The notes beneath the pieces were generated by a model. That model saw only the letters and a program-made list of their open reading frames with translations. It did no database searches and was not told the DNA's origin. 54,798 bases of DNA from CAZLAK01 sp964557545 (GTDB lineage Bacteria; Bacillota; Desulfotomaculia; Desulfotomaculales; Pelotomaculaceae), in NCBI GenBank assembly GCA_964557545.1, contig CAZLAK010000010.1, positions 1 through 54,798 on the forward strand, in the 5' to 3' direction. Position 1 is the stretch's first letter, and the number at the start of each line of letters is the position of its first letter. The position numbers and the translations under genes are program-made. Below, in pieces: positions 16,572 to 25,380 of the stretch.

Positions 16572-17381
16572 ATGAATAACTGGATACCGGAGGTAATTAT
16601 TGCCGTCATCTTGGTCCTTTTGGCCGCCGCCCTTGTTAGTTCAGTAAGGATCGTCGGCCAGTACCAGCGGGCAGTTCTCTTGCGCTTTGGACGATTCGTA
16701 AAGGTGCTCCAGCCGGGTTTGAACTTTGTCTTGCCCTTCGGCATCGACCGCTCACTTTTTGTCGACCTGCGGGTAGCCACTATCGACGTGTCCGGGCAAG
16801 ATATTATAACCTTGGACAACGTGCCGGTATCCATAAACGCCGTAGTTTATTTTCAGGTCTACGACCCCGCATCGGCCGTCCTTAACGTAGAGAACTTCCG
16901 CCAGGCTACCACCCTGCTCGCCCAGACTCTCTTGCGCTCGGTGCTTGGGTCGCATGAACTCGACGACATGCTGGCCGGAAGAGAAAAAATCAGCAGCGTT
17001 TTAAAAGAAGAACTGGACAAAGCCACCGAGCCTTGGGGCGTGCGCGTGATTGCCGTAGAAATCAAGTCCGTCGACCTGCCGGAAACCATGAAGCGCGCCA
17101 TGGCCAAGCAGGCAGAAGCCGAACGGGAGCGTCGGGCCAAAATTATCTCCGCCGAAGGAGAATACCAGGCCTCAAGAAAAATACTGGAAGCTGCTTCAGT
17201 AATCAGCCAGAACCCCGCCGGCCTTATGCTGCGCATGCTGCAGACACTTACTGAGATTTCCGTAGAGCACAACAGCACCATCATTTTCCCGCTACCCATG
17301 GAAATTTTAGAGTTTTACCGGACCAGAACCGATGAAATAAAAAGCGAAAAACACCTCGGGCAGGCAGTCGGTGAATCTTGA
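16572..17381 (+). CDS. Slipin/stomatin (SPFH domain) membrane protein
   Basis: 269 residues from ATG 16572, preceded by GAGGTG. One N-terminal membrane segment (residues about 5-28) is followed by the slipin sequence VGQYQRAVLLRFGRF, then LQPGLNFVLPF, VSINAVVYFQV and the coiled-coil EAERERRAKIISAEGE. SPFH proteins form large oligomeric cages or scaffolds on the membrane and often recruit NfeD-type proteases; no NfeD gene is adjacent here. Bacterial slipins are implicated in membrane microdomain organisation and stress tolerance. The open frame extends upstream to 16407, but that part has no ribosome binding site and reads as non-native sequence. Confidence 0.92.
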   Translation: MNNWIPEVIIAVILVLLAAALVSSVRIVGQYQRAVLLRFGRFVKVLQPGLNFVLPFGIDRSLFVDLRVATIDVSGQDIITLDNVPVSINAVVYFQVYDPASAVLNVENFRQATTLLAQTLLRSVLGSHELDDMLAGREKISSVLKEELDKATEPWGVRVIAVEIKSVDLPETMKRAMAKQAEAERERRAKIISAEGEYQASRKILEAASVISQNPAGLMLRMLQTLTEISVEHNSTIIFPLPMEILEFYRTRTDEIKSEKHLGQAVGES

Positions 17382-17388
17382 TAAAACC

Positions 17389-17417
17389 TTAACAAATTGT
17401 TGAGAAAATTTTAATGA
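17389..17417 (+). promoter_or_regulatory. Candidate sigma-A promoter
   Basis: TTAACA (17389-17394), a 17-base spacer, then TAATGA (17412-17417), about 55 bases before the secreted-protein gene. A short inverted repeat, CCGGT-TG-ACCGG, lies downstream near 17440-17451. Confidence 0.5.
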
Positions 17418-17475
17418 GGAACGCGTAAAATAAAAACTGCCGGTTGACCGGTAAAAAATTGAAAGGGGTGTTTTG

Positions 17476-18120
17476 GTGAAAATGCGCAAAGTTCAATTTT
17501 GGGTTGTCCTCCTCGCGGCAGTCACCCTAGCGGTAGCGGCCGGCAGCGTTGCCCTGGCAGGTTCTGACCAGCCGAGCAGTTCCCCGCCGTACCAATACTT
17601 CCAAAACTTTGTTTCTAAGCTGGCCGCTAACTTAGGAGTTGATGAAGGCACATTAAACGCTGCTCTCGAAACCACCAAAAAACAAATGCTCGATGAAGCC
17701 GTACAGGAGGGCAGAATCACCCGTGAGCAGGCCGACAAAATAGCGGCCAGAAAAGGTTTTGGGTTTCTCATGGGCGGCTTTGGTCCCAAACACGGCGGCC
17801 ACAATGGCAAGGGCGCTGGATTTGGCTGGGGCCGGAATGCGGATGAAATAGCCGGGATCTTGGGTATTACCGCTGACGAGTTGAAAGCCGAACTCGATTC
17901 CGGCAAAAACCTGCAGGAAATAGTCACATCCCGTGGTCTTACCTGGGAAGAGTTCTGCCAAAAAATGCTGGAGTATAAAAAGCAACAAATTCAAAAGGAT
18001 GTGGAAGACGGTAAGCTGACCCAAGAGCAAGCCGATCAAATCCTGCAAAGACTAGAAAAAAGTTCAAACTGCCCCTGGCCGGCCCCCAAGCAAAAAAGGC
18101 AGGGCAACCAAAACCGCTAA
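17476..18120 (+). CDS. Secreted DUF2680-like protein with His/Gly-rich loop
   Basis: About 214 residues with a clear signal peptide (MRKVQFWVVLLAAVTL, then an AGSVALAG cleavage region). The mature part has two copies of a helical motif: GRITREQADKIAARKG near 80-95, and GKLTQEQADQILQRLE near 178-193. Between them is a loop rich in Gly, His, Phe and Trp (GFGPKHGGHNGKGAGFGWG) and an AGILGITADELKAELDSGK helix pair. These EQAD repeats resemble the DUF2680 (YckD-like) exported proteins. The histidines suggest metal binding, but that is inference. The start could be TTG 17473, GTG 17476 or ATG 17482; the AAAGGGG at 17462 is best placed for GTG. It precedes a MacAB-type export operon with its own promoter, separated by a terminator. 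Confidence 0.72.
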   Translation: MKMRKVQFWVVLLAAVTLAVAAGSVALAGSDQPSSSPPYQYFQNFVSKLAANLGVDEGTLNAALETTKKQMLDEAVQEGRITREQADKIAARKGFGFLMGGFGPKHGGHNGKGAGFGWGRNADEIAGILGITADELKAELDSGKNLQEIVTSRGLTWEEFCQKMLEYKKQQIQKDVEDGKLTQEQADQILQRLEKSSNCPWPAPKQKRQGNQNR

Positions 18121-18141
18121 TAACGTTTCGGCCAGCTAAAG

Positions 18142-18172
18142 GCCGCCCGCAAAAGGGCGGCTTTTCTTCTTA
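18142..18172 (+). terminator. Intrinsic terminator after the secreted-protein gene
   Basis: Stem GCCGCCC (18142-18148) and GGGCGGC (18155-18161) with a 6-base loop, followed by TTTTCTTCTT. Confidence 0.88.
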
Positions 18173-18180
18173 ATATTTTC

Positions 18181-18209
18181 TTGACAATTAGTTAAAAATT
18201 CTTTAATAA
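18181..18209 (+). promoter_or_regulatory. Sigma-A promoter for the MacAB-type operon
   Basis: Perfect -35 TTGACA (18181-18186), a 17-base spacer and -10 TAATAA (18204-18209). It lies about 100 bases upstream of the adaptor gene, immediately after the preceding terminator. Confidence 0.75.
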
Positions 18210-18306
18210 AAAACTGGTAACATGCCCTTGGTAAAATACGGCCTTGAGCAGTTCTTTTGCCGACATATTTTTTCCAAATAGAATTAAGAGGGGATGTGGG
18301 TGTTAG

Positions 18307-19764
18307 GTGCGCCTTTTGTCTTTTGAAAAAGCAATGCACCTCGCGGCTAGACTGAAAAAACCAAAAGTTATCGCCGCACTGGCACTGCTGGCCGCCGCCC
18401 TTTGTGCCACATACTTTTTTGTCGTCAGCCCGCGCCAATCATCAGCTGAATACCTGACTGACACCGTCAAAAGAGGAAACGTAACCAGTGCTGTTTCGGC
18501 CAGCGGCACCGTTGAACCCGTAACCTCCGTCACTCTGGGTTTCAAAAACGCCGAAGTGATCACCGCCATTTACGTTAAAGTGGGCGACCGGGTAAAAAAG
18601 GGACAGCTCCTAGCCGAACAAGCCAGCGACAACCTGGAGGCAGAAGCTCGTCAGGCGCAGGCCAATGTTAAGAACGCTTCTGCCAGATTATCTCTCCTTG
18701 TAAACGGGGCGCGACCAGAAGAACTAGAACAGGCCAGGGCCAACCTCAAAGCGGCCGAGGCTTCCTTTGAAGTGGCCAAAGCCAACTTAGAGCGTTACGA
18801 AAAACTTTACCGGGAAGGCGCCATCGCTCAAAGCGAATACGACAAGTGTTACGCCGATTACGTAAGTGCCGAAGCCAAGCTGACTTCGGCCAAGGAATCC
18901 TTAAAAGCCTTAGAGGCCGGCAACCGCGCCGAAGACATTGAAGCTGCCCGCGCCCAGTTGGAGAGTAGCGAAGCACAGATGCTGATGGCCCAAAACAACC
19001 TGGCAGGGACTAAACTAGTGAGCCCCATAGACGGTATTGTCAGTTCCCTAAACGGAGCCGTAGGCCAGAGGGCTACAGCTAACAATAACAACACTACCGG
19101 CGGCGGTTTTATAACTATCATTTCGGAAGAACTGCAGGTTAAGGCCCAGGTCAACGAGTCCGACATAGGAAAAGTCAAGGAGGGCCAAAAGGCTGAATTT
19201 ACGGTTAACTCTTTTCCCGGCCAGACTTTTTCAGGCACCGTGCTCAGTATTTCTCCCCAAGCTTACACTGTCTCCAACGTGCAGATTTACGACGTGTACA
19301 TAGCTCTGTCCCAAAACTACCCGGAACTGAAAGCAGGAATGCCGGCCAACGTCAGCATTATTATCGATAGGCGGGAAAATGTCCTCACTGTACCCAAAGG
19401 GGCAGTGACCTTTGCCCAAGGCCAGCTTGCCAAAAATAACCAAAGCGGCACTGCCCGGGCTGAAAGCGGCAGCTCGCGCCAGCAGGACGCAAGGACCGGT
19501 GAAAAAGGCGGGCAAGGTGGTGACGGCCAAAAAAGAGGCCAGCCATCTTACGTATACGTTCTCGACAATTCCGGCAAGCCTTCACAACGCCAGGTAGTGC
19601 TGGGGCTTTCCGACCTGCGGAACTACGAAGTTATCTCCGGCCTAAATGAGGGAGAGGTAGTGATCACCGGCTTGCTGAACCAGGTTTCGAACAAGACCTC
19701 GTCTAGTCAAAGCGGCGGTCTGCCCTTCATGGGCGGTCCTCCCGCAGCGGGCATCAGGCGTTAA
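18307..19764 (+). CDS. Periplasmic adaptor/MacA-like (HlyD family) efflux subunit
   Basis: 485 residues. One N-terminal membrane anchor (residues about 20-38) is followed by a lipoyl-type half motif (VKVGDRVKKGQLLAE), a long coiled-coil hairpin rich in Ala/Glu (about 110-215), the second lipoyl half (LVSPIDGIVSSLN), and a beta-barrel domain (ELQVKAQVNESDIGKV). A low-complexity Gly/Gln/Arg insert lies near 375-405. It links a MacB-type ABC exporter to the cell exterior; in monoderm-like cells such adaptors act on the outer face of the membrane. GTG 18307 is used; ATG 18334 is an alternative. It is followed in the operon by the ATPase and permease. Confidence 0.88.
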   Translation: MRLLSFEKAMHLAARLKKPKVIAALALLAAALCATYFFVVSPRQSSAEYLTDTVKRGNVTSAVSASGTVEPVTSVTLGFKNAEVITAIYVKVGDRVKKGQLLAEQASDNLEAEARQAQANVKNASARLSLLVNGARPEELEQARANLKAAEASFEVAKANLERYEKLYREGAIAQSEYDKCYADYVSAEAKLTSAKESLKALEAGNRAEDIEAARAQLESSEAQMLMAQNNLAGTKLVSPIDGIVSSLNGAVGQRATANNNNTTGGGFITIISEELQVKAQVNESDIGKVKEGQKAEFTVNSFPGQTFSGTVLSISPQAYTVSNVQIYDVYIALSQNYPELKAGMPANVSIIIDRRENVLTVPKGAVTFAQGQLAKNNQSGTARAESGSSRQQDARTGEKGGQGGDGQKRGQPSYVYVLDNSGKPSQRQVVLGLSDLRNYEVISGLNEGEVVITGLLNQVSNKTSSSQSGGLPFMGGPPAAGIRR

Positions 19765-19820
19765 AAACAATGAAACGGTTCTGCCTTGTGCAAGTTCTTC
19801 CTTGAAACGGGGGAAGTTAA

Positions 19821-20564
19821 GTGGCCCCAAAAGCATTTATAGAACTAACCGGCATAAAGAAAATTTATACTATGGGAGAACACCGGGTGGCGGCCCTGAA
19901 CGGTATAAACTTAACCGTTCAACGAGGCGAAATGCTGGCCATTATGGGGGCCTCCGGTTCCGGCAAGAGTACGCTCTTGCACATTACCGGCTGCCTAGAT
20001 AAACCGACAGAAGGAACGTACTACTTAGACGGTGAAGACGTGTCCCTTTTAAGCAACGAACGGTTGGCTTTTATTAGGAATAAAAAGATCGGCTTTGTCT
20101 TTCAGAACTACAACCTGCTCGGAAGAATGAACGTACTAGCCAATGTTCAGCTCCCCCTAATATACAGCAGGCTTGATAAAAAAGAAATGCTGGCAAGGGC
20201 AAAAGAAGCTCTCGAATGGGTGGGTTTTTCCGGTTTTGAGAACTACCTTCCCACTCAGCTCTCCGGAGGACAGCAGCAGCGCGTGGCTATCGCGCGTGCC
20301 TTAGTAAACAGGCCTTCTCTTATCCTGGCCGATGAACCCACAGGCGCACTCGACTCCAAATCGGGCGAAGAAATAATGTCACTTTTACAAAAGCTAAACG
20401 AGGAAATGGGCATAACAGTGATAGTGGTAACCCACGAAAAAGAAATTTCTCTTTACTGCCGTCGAATAGTCGAAATAAAGGATGGGAGGATTGTGGGAAC
20501 TAAAGAGATTACACCTAAAAAGCGTGAAAACGACACAAAGAAAATGGAGGTACTGGCTAATTGA
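19821..20564 (+). CDS. MacB-type ABC transporter ATP-binding protein
   Basis: 247 residues with all ABC motifs: Walker A GASGSGKS (43-50), Q-loop FVFQNYNLLGRMN, signature LSGGQQQRVA, Walker B LILADEPTGALD and the H-loop VVTHE. The LolD/MacB subfamily is indicated by LGRMNVLANVQLPLIY and TGALDSKSGEE. It energises the permease encoded next, whose start overlaps its stop. The start is GTG 19821 with GGGGGAAG upstream. Substrates of this family include peptides, lipoproteins and antibiotics; the substrate here is unknown. Confidence 0.94.
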   Translation: MAPKAFIELTGIKKIYTMGEHRVAALNGINLTVQRGEMLAIMGASGSGKSTLLHITGCLDKPTEGTYYLDGEDVSLLSNERLAFIRNKKIGFVFQNYNLLGRMNVLANVQLPLIYSRLDKKEMLARAKEALEWVGFSGFENYLPTQLSGGQQQRVAIARALVNRPSLILADEPTGALDSKSGEEIMSLLQKLNEEMGITVIVVTHEKEISLYCRRIVEIKDGRIVGTKEITPKKRENDTKKMEVLAN

Positions 20565-21775
20565 ATCTGACTTCAAACATAGAGATAGCTGTTAGCAGCA
20601 TAAAGGCTAATAAGCTGCGCTCCTCCTTAACCATGCTGGGAATTATCATCGGCGTGGCCGCCGTAATCATCATGATATCTCTAGGCCAGGGAGCAAGCAA
20701 GAGAATTGCCAGCCAGCTCTCCAGCATGGGCACAAACCTACTCATGGTCTACCCCGGAGCCACTTTTGGAGCGGTACGCGGCGCCGGCGGCAACGTCAAT
20801 ACCCTCACCTATGAAGACGCGCTGGCCATTTCGGCCCTCCCCATGGTGATCCACGCTGCCCCTGAAGTAGGCACCAACGCTACCGCTGGTTATGCCAGCC
20901 AGACCTGGACGACTCAGGTTACCGGAACAACGCCCGAATTTCAGTTTATCCGGGACTGGCCGCTCAAAGAAGGTTCTTTTTTTACTGAGGATGAAGTGCG
21001 GTCCAGCGCGCCGGTGGCCGTCCTGGGAAGCACAGTGGCCGAAAAACTTTTCCCGCCGGACACCGATCCCGTAGGGGAAACCATCCGCATTAACAAACTG
21101 AGCTTTACCGTGGTAGGTGTTCTTGCCGCCAAAGGAGCGTCTTATGGCGGCCAAGACCAGGATAACGTAATACTTATACCGGTAACTACCGCGCAAAAAA
21201 GACTTTTAGGCGTAAACTACGTCCGCTCGATCACAGTACAGGTTGACTCACTCAAAAACATGAACTACGTCCAGAGCAGTATAGAAAGTTTACTCAGGGA
21301 AAGGCACCGTATCAGTGCCGGCGCGGAAAACGACTTCAATATCCGTAACATGGCCTCCGTACTGGAAGCAGCTGAAAATACCGCTGCAGTAATGACGGCA
21401 CTCCTGGCCAGCGTGGCCGCCGTCTCCCTTTTAGTGGGAGGCATAGGGATCATGAACATCATGCTGGTATCGGTGACCGAAAGAACCAGAGAAATAGGCC
21501 TGCGCATGGCAGTAGGGGCTACCCAGGCCGACATTTTAAACCAGTTTTTAGTGGAATCAACCGTCCTGTGCCTGACCGGCGGGTTTATCGGTATTATTGT
21601 CGGTATAGCTGGTTCCAAGCTGCTGTCGGCGGTAGCTGGATGGCCAGTTTACATCTCCGCCTACCCTGTAATACTAGCCGTAGGCTTTTCTGCGGCCACA
21701 GGTATTTTCTTCGGCTACTACCCGGCCAAAAAAGCCGCCGGGCTCAACCCCATTGATGCCCTGCGCTTTGAATAA
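20561..21775 (+). CDS. MacB-type ABC transporter permease (FtsX family)
   Basis: 404 residues. An N-terminal transmembrane helix (about 20-43, with the preceding IKANKLRSSLTMLGIIIG) is followed by a large extracytoplasmic MacB_PCD domain (about 45-250). Three C-terminal helices form the FtsX domain, with GGIGIMNIMLVSVTERTREIG and the terminal YYPAKKAAGLNPIDALR. The TTG start at 20561 overlaps the TGA of the ATPase gene, and GGAGGT lies ten bases upstream within that gene, so the two are tightly coupled. With the adaptor it forms a three-gene mechanotransmission-type exporter. Confidence 0.93.
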   Translation: MNLTSNIEIAVSSIKANKLRSSLTMLGIIIGVAAVIIMISLGQGASKRIASQLSSMGTNLLMVYPGATFGAVRGAGGNVNTLTYEDALAISALPMVIHAAPEVGTNATAGYASQTWTTQVTGTTPEFQFIRDWPLKEGSFFTEDEVRSSAPVAVLGSTVAEKLFPPDTDPVGETIRINKLSFTVVGVLAAKGASYGGQDQDNVILIPVTTAQKRLLGVNYVRSITVQVDSLKNMNYVQSSIESLLRERHRISAGAENDFNIRNMASVLEAAENTAAVMTALLASVAAVSLLVGGIGIMNIMLVSVTERTREIGLRMAVGATQADILNQFLVESTVLCLTGGFIGIIVGIAGSKLLSAVAGWPVYISAYPVILAVGFSAATGIFFGYYPAKKAAGLNPIDALRFE

Positions 21776-21785
21776 GTTAACGAGC

Positions 21786-21798
21786 GGTGCCTGGCACC
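21786..21798. repeat. Short palindrome GGTGCC-T-GGCACC
   Basis: A perfect 6-base palindrome around one T in the gap between two convergent genes. It may be a weak terminator or a copy of a dispersed palindromic motif; I saw only this copy in the window. Confidence 0.4.
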
Positions 21799-21800
21799 TG

Positions 21801-22961
21801 TTATTTAACTTTTACTTTGGTTTTATCCGGCAGGTCCAGACTGGCATCCCTCACCACCAGATCGCCAACCGAAAGGCCGGCGGTAATTTCCACGTTATCG
21901 CGGTCGTAAAGGCCCGTCTGCACCACCCTGCGCCGGGTGCGGCCCGCCACCACTGCCGTGACTTCTCTTTGGCCCCCGCTCACTGTGCGGACCGCTTCCC
22001 TCGGCAGAATCATTACGCCTTCCTTGACCAGCGTGGTTATGGCAACCCGCACCTCGTAGCCGGGCTTTAACCCGGCCGCACCGTCCAGCGCTACAATTAC
22101 CGGTACGCGCCGCTGGGTTATGCCCAGCGGCGACTGCTTTTCTTCCGCCCGCGGGTATATTTTGACTACCTCGCCGGTCAAGGCCGCCTCCCCCAGCACC
22201 GGGGAAGTGACGGCTGCTTTTTGCCCAACCCGTACTTCGGCCATGTCGTCGGCCAGAATATCCACTCTGACCTCCAATTTATCCGCTGCCGCCACTTTGG
22301 CCACCAGTTCGCCGGGTTGGAGTACATGTCCGCTTTTCACCGGAATGTCCAAAACTATACCGTCGGCAGGGCTTTTCACCGCCAGCTGGTTCTCTTTGGC
22401 CAAAAGCTGCTCCAGAACAAGGCTCAAGCCGGCCTGCCGGGCCTGGGCGCTTTGCAAAAGAGAAGCCCTCTCCACAAGGACCTGCTGGCAGCTTTCCAGC
22501 TGCAACTGAGCTTTTTCTAACTCCGCCCTGGTAATCGCCCCGGCCTCGTACAGGCCTTTTAACCGGTCAAAATTGCGCTGGGCGTCATCGCATTCCAGCC
22601 GGGCGCGCTCCACTGCTGCTTTAGCCCCCTCCACTTCACCGGCCGCCTGGCTCATCTGGGAGCGGGTATCGCTGATTTGCTGGGCCAAGTCTAAATTTTC
22701 CGCTAAAACCAGCACCTCTCCTCTCCGCACGGCCTGACCCGTTTCGGCCAGGACCTCCGTAACGCGGGCACTGTGGGCGGCCTGCAGGTCGTACGACGCC
22801 GCCGCCTGTACGTAGCCGGTATCCACTACCTGGCGCACAATGCTACCCCAGCTTACCTCGTTCACTTCGACTTCTTTCCCGCGATTCACAAAGAGCAGCA
22901 CGCCTATAGCTAAAACCGCCGCCGCGGCGGCTAAAACGGCTTTTTTCCAGGTTTTCTTCAA
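21801..22961 (-). CDS. HlyD-family efflux adaptor, second system
   Basis: 386 residues with an N-terminal membrane anchor (about 8-26), lipoyl-half motifs (VLAETGQAVRRGEVLVLAE near 75-93 and AVKSPADGIVLDIPVKSG near 215-232), a coiled-coil hairpin between them, and a beta-barrel with ITQRRVPVIVAL. It is the adaptor of the 22993-26084 permease and ATPase, all on the minus strand. It differs from the first adaptor (18307-19764) in length and in lacking the Gly/Gln insert, so the two are not a recent duplication. Confidence 0.88.
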   Translation of the reverse strand: MKKTWKKAVLAAAAAVLAIGVLLFVNRGKEVEVNEVSWGSIVRQVVDTGYVQAAASYDLQAAHSARVTEVLAETGQAVRRGEVLVLAENLDLAQQISDTRSQMSQAAGEVEGAKAAVERARLECDDAQRNFDRLKGLYEAGAITRAELEKAQLQLESCQQVLVERASLLQSAQARQAGLSLVLEQLLAKENQLAVKSPADGIVLDIPVKSGHVLQPGELVAKVAAADKLEVRVDILADDMAEVRVGQKAAVTSPVLGEAALTGEVVKIYPRAEEKQSPLGITQRRVPVIVALDGAAGLKPGYEVRVAITTLVKEGVMILPREAVRTVSGGQREVTAVVAGRTRRRVVQTGLYDRDNVEITAGLSVGDLVVRDASLDLPDKTKVKVK

Positions 22962-22992
22962 GGGCCCCGCCCCCTCCCTTACTCAATGTGTT

Positions 22993-25380
22993 TTAATCGT
23001 GCACCTTCAGCACTTCTACCATCTCCAGCTTCTTTAAGCCCCGCACGGCCAGGCAGTGGGCACCCAGGGTAAACGCCACGCCTAAAAGGGCGGACAGCGC
23101 ATAGGTAGAGGGGTATATCACCACCTTAAAGGTGTAGAGGTCTGTGCTCACAGCGCCCACATAAGCACCGCACAGAAAACGCCCGAAAGGCAGGCCCAAA
23201 ACCACGCCCAAAAGGGCCAGCACCGCGTTCTCTTTTATTAAAAACCCGAACACCTCACGGGGGTTAAAGCCTATCAGGCGCAAGAGGGCCAGTTCTCTCC
23301 TGCGCTCTATAAAGCTCACCGACGACTGGCTGTAAACTATGGCCACACCCAGTGACCCGGCAAAAGCCACCATTATCAAGATGGAGTAAATCATGTAAGC
23401 CAGATTTTTATTGAAGTTTTCCAGCTCGCGGCTCCTGCTGGCGATAAAGGAGATACCGCTCATCTCTCCCAATTTTTCTTCCAGGCCCGGGGCAAAAGCC
23501 CTGTCTACCTTCAGCATCGCCCCGGAAGCCAGGCGGCTTTCGCCCAAAATACGGTTTGCCTGTGCCAACGAGCAGGCAGCGGCGCTACCCATCACCGGCC
23601 GGTTAATCCCTGCCACCCTCACCCGGTTTTTGCGCGGCGGCCCTATATCCAGGAGGGTTTCTACCTCTATTTCGTCCCCGGCAGCAATTCCCAGCTTTTG
23701 GGCCGTGATGTGACTTACCACAATTCCCTCTTCCGGCACCGCCAGGGGCTGCCCCCCCTCACCAAACAACCTCTTAAGTGCGGTATTGACCGGCAGCCCC
23801 ACCAAAAGCTCTTCGCGCTCACGCCCGTTAAAGTGAATTCTGACCGGCAGCTCCAAAACCGGCTCGGCCAAAAGCACGCCTTCTAAACGGGCAATACTCC
23901 AGATTTCCTCCTCTTTTAGAGGATGAGCAAAGCGGAGCAGGTAATCCCATCTCTGCTCCACGCTGTAGTAGCGTTCGACCAGGTAATCTATGCTGTCTTT
24001 GGCAAACAGGGCCACGATCAGCATGCCGGAGGCAAAGACTACCCCGGCAACGGTGACAGCTGTGCGCAGCCGGTTTCTGCCCATGGCCCTGACGGCCATC
24101 TTCCACGTGCTGTCCAGCCGGGACCAAAGCCAGCCCCAGCTCTCGAGAAAAGTCCTCACGGCCGCCCGCGGTGATTCGGGACGCAGGGATTCTGCGGGCA
24201 GGATCAAAACCGCCCGGCGGGAGGCCACAAGTCCGGCAAGAGCGCTAACAGCCAAAGCCAGTAACGCGCCGGTGGCTAAAGTCCTTAAGTGAAACCCGCC
24301 GATGTCTGAGGGCAGGTTAAAAAAGGCGGCGTAAGCTTTCGACATGCCCCACGCCTCTGCCAGCCCCGCCGCTACTCCAGCTGCCGCGCCCAAAAGCCCC
24401 ACCGTCAGGGCGTAGCCGGTGTAGTGAAGGACTACGGCAGAGTTGCTGTAGCCCAAGGCCTTTAAAACTCCGATCTGAGTGCGCTGCACCCTGACCATGC
24501 GGCCTACGGCAATAAACTGGATAAGGGCGGCTATACCCAAAAAAACCGGGGGCAGAAAGCCGGCCAGGGCCTTCAGCTGGTCCAGTTCGCCGCTCAAAAC
24601 GGCGTCGCTGAGTTGTCGGCTGCGCGGGTAGCTCGCGGTGTTTCCGTACGGCTCTAATATTTCTTTGACTTTAACGGCCAGTTTTTCAACGTCCGTACCC
24701 GGGGCAGTTTTCAGCACCACCTGGTTTATCTGACCGGGCAGGTTTAAAATTTGCTGGGCGGCGTTTAAAGGGACTATAACGATGCCGAAATATTCCGGTT
24801 CGGGCATAATACTGGCCGCGTCCTTCATGGGGTAAACAAACTCCGGACCCGTTGCCGTACCCACGACATAAAGGTTGTACTGCCGCCCTTCAGACACCAC
24901 GCGCAGAACCGACCCCGGGCTCAAGCGGTTGGCGGCCGCGTACTGGGGGTCGACTAGGGCTTCTATCCCCCCGCCTACGGGGTACTCGTCAAAAAACCTT
25001 CCGCTTACCAGGCGCAGGCGGTTTACTTCTCCTTTATCGGGGAGGGGATACCCGATAAGCCGCACTGTCGACCTCTGGCCTCCTTCATTTACCAGAGGCA
25101 GGTCTTTTTGTACCCGGCCGCTGGCCTTTTGCACGCCGGGCATCTGAGCAATTTGATTCACCAAATTTTGAGGAGCTCTAACTAAGTGAAAGTAATAATC
25201 GGCAAAATCGTACTGGCAGTAAAAGGCCTCTTTGGCCGCCCGCAAGTTGTGGTAAGCTGTGGTCATGGAAATATACGAGGATACTCCTAAAGCTACTACC
25301 ACCGCCGCCGCCAGGTACTGCCCCCAGTTGGTCCGGACAGTGCGCCACATCTTTTTGTCCAGTACCCCCACGGTTACCAC
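22993..25380 (-). CDS. ABC transporter permease with two FtsX domains
   Basis: 795 residues, the long form of the FtsX/LolE-type permease. A first helix lies at about 20-40, then an extracytoplasmic domain, three helices near 280-400, a short linker, another helix near 435-455, a second extracytoplasmic domain, and three C-terminal helices. FtsX signatures occur at IGVLKALGYSNSAVVLHY and RRELALLRLIGFNPREV. The permease is thus an internally duplicated, self-contained exporter. It overlaps the upstream ATPase gene by seven bases. Similar permeases move lipids or lipoproteins out of the membrane; the substrate is unknown. Confidence 0.9.
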   Translation of the reverse strand: MVTVGVLDKKMWRTVRTNWGQYLAAAVVVALGVSSYISMTTAYHNLRAAKEAFYCQYDFADYYFHLVRAPQNLVNQIAQMPGVQKASGRVQKDLPLVNEGGQRSTVRLIGYPLPDKGEVNRLRLVSGRFFDEYPVGGGIEALVDPQYAAANRLSPGSVLRVVSEGRQYNLYVVGTATGPEFVYPMKDAASIMPEPEYFGIVIVPLNAAQQILNLPGQINQVVLKTAPGTDVEKLAVKVKEILEPYGNTASYPRSRQLSDAVLSGELDQLKALAGFLPPVFLGIAALIQFIAVGRMVRVQRTQIGVLKALGYSNSAVVLHYTGYALTVGLLGAAAGVAAGLAEAWGMSKAYAAFFNLPSDIGGFHLRTLATGALLALAVSALAGLVASRRAVLILPAESLRPESPRAAVRTFLESWGWLWSRLDSTWKMAVRAMGRNRLRTAVTVAGVVFASGMLIVALFAKDSIDYLVERYYSVEQRWDYLLRFAHPLKEEEIWSIARLEGVLLAEPVLELPVRIHFNGREREELLVGLPVNTALKRLFGEGGQPLAVPEEGIVVSHITAQKLGIAAGDEIEVETLLDIGPPRKNRVRVAGINRPVMGSAAACSLAQANRILGESRLASGAMLKVDRAFAPGLEEKLGEMSGISFIASRSRELENFNKNLAYMIYSILIMVAFAGSLGVAIVYSQSSVSFIERRRELALLRLIGFNPREVFGFLIKENAVLALLGVVLGLPFGRFLCGAYVGAVSTDLYTFKVVIYPSTYALSALLGVAFTLGAHCLAVRGLKKLEMVEVLKVHD

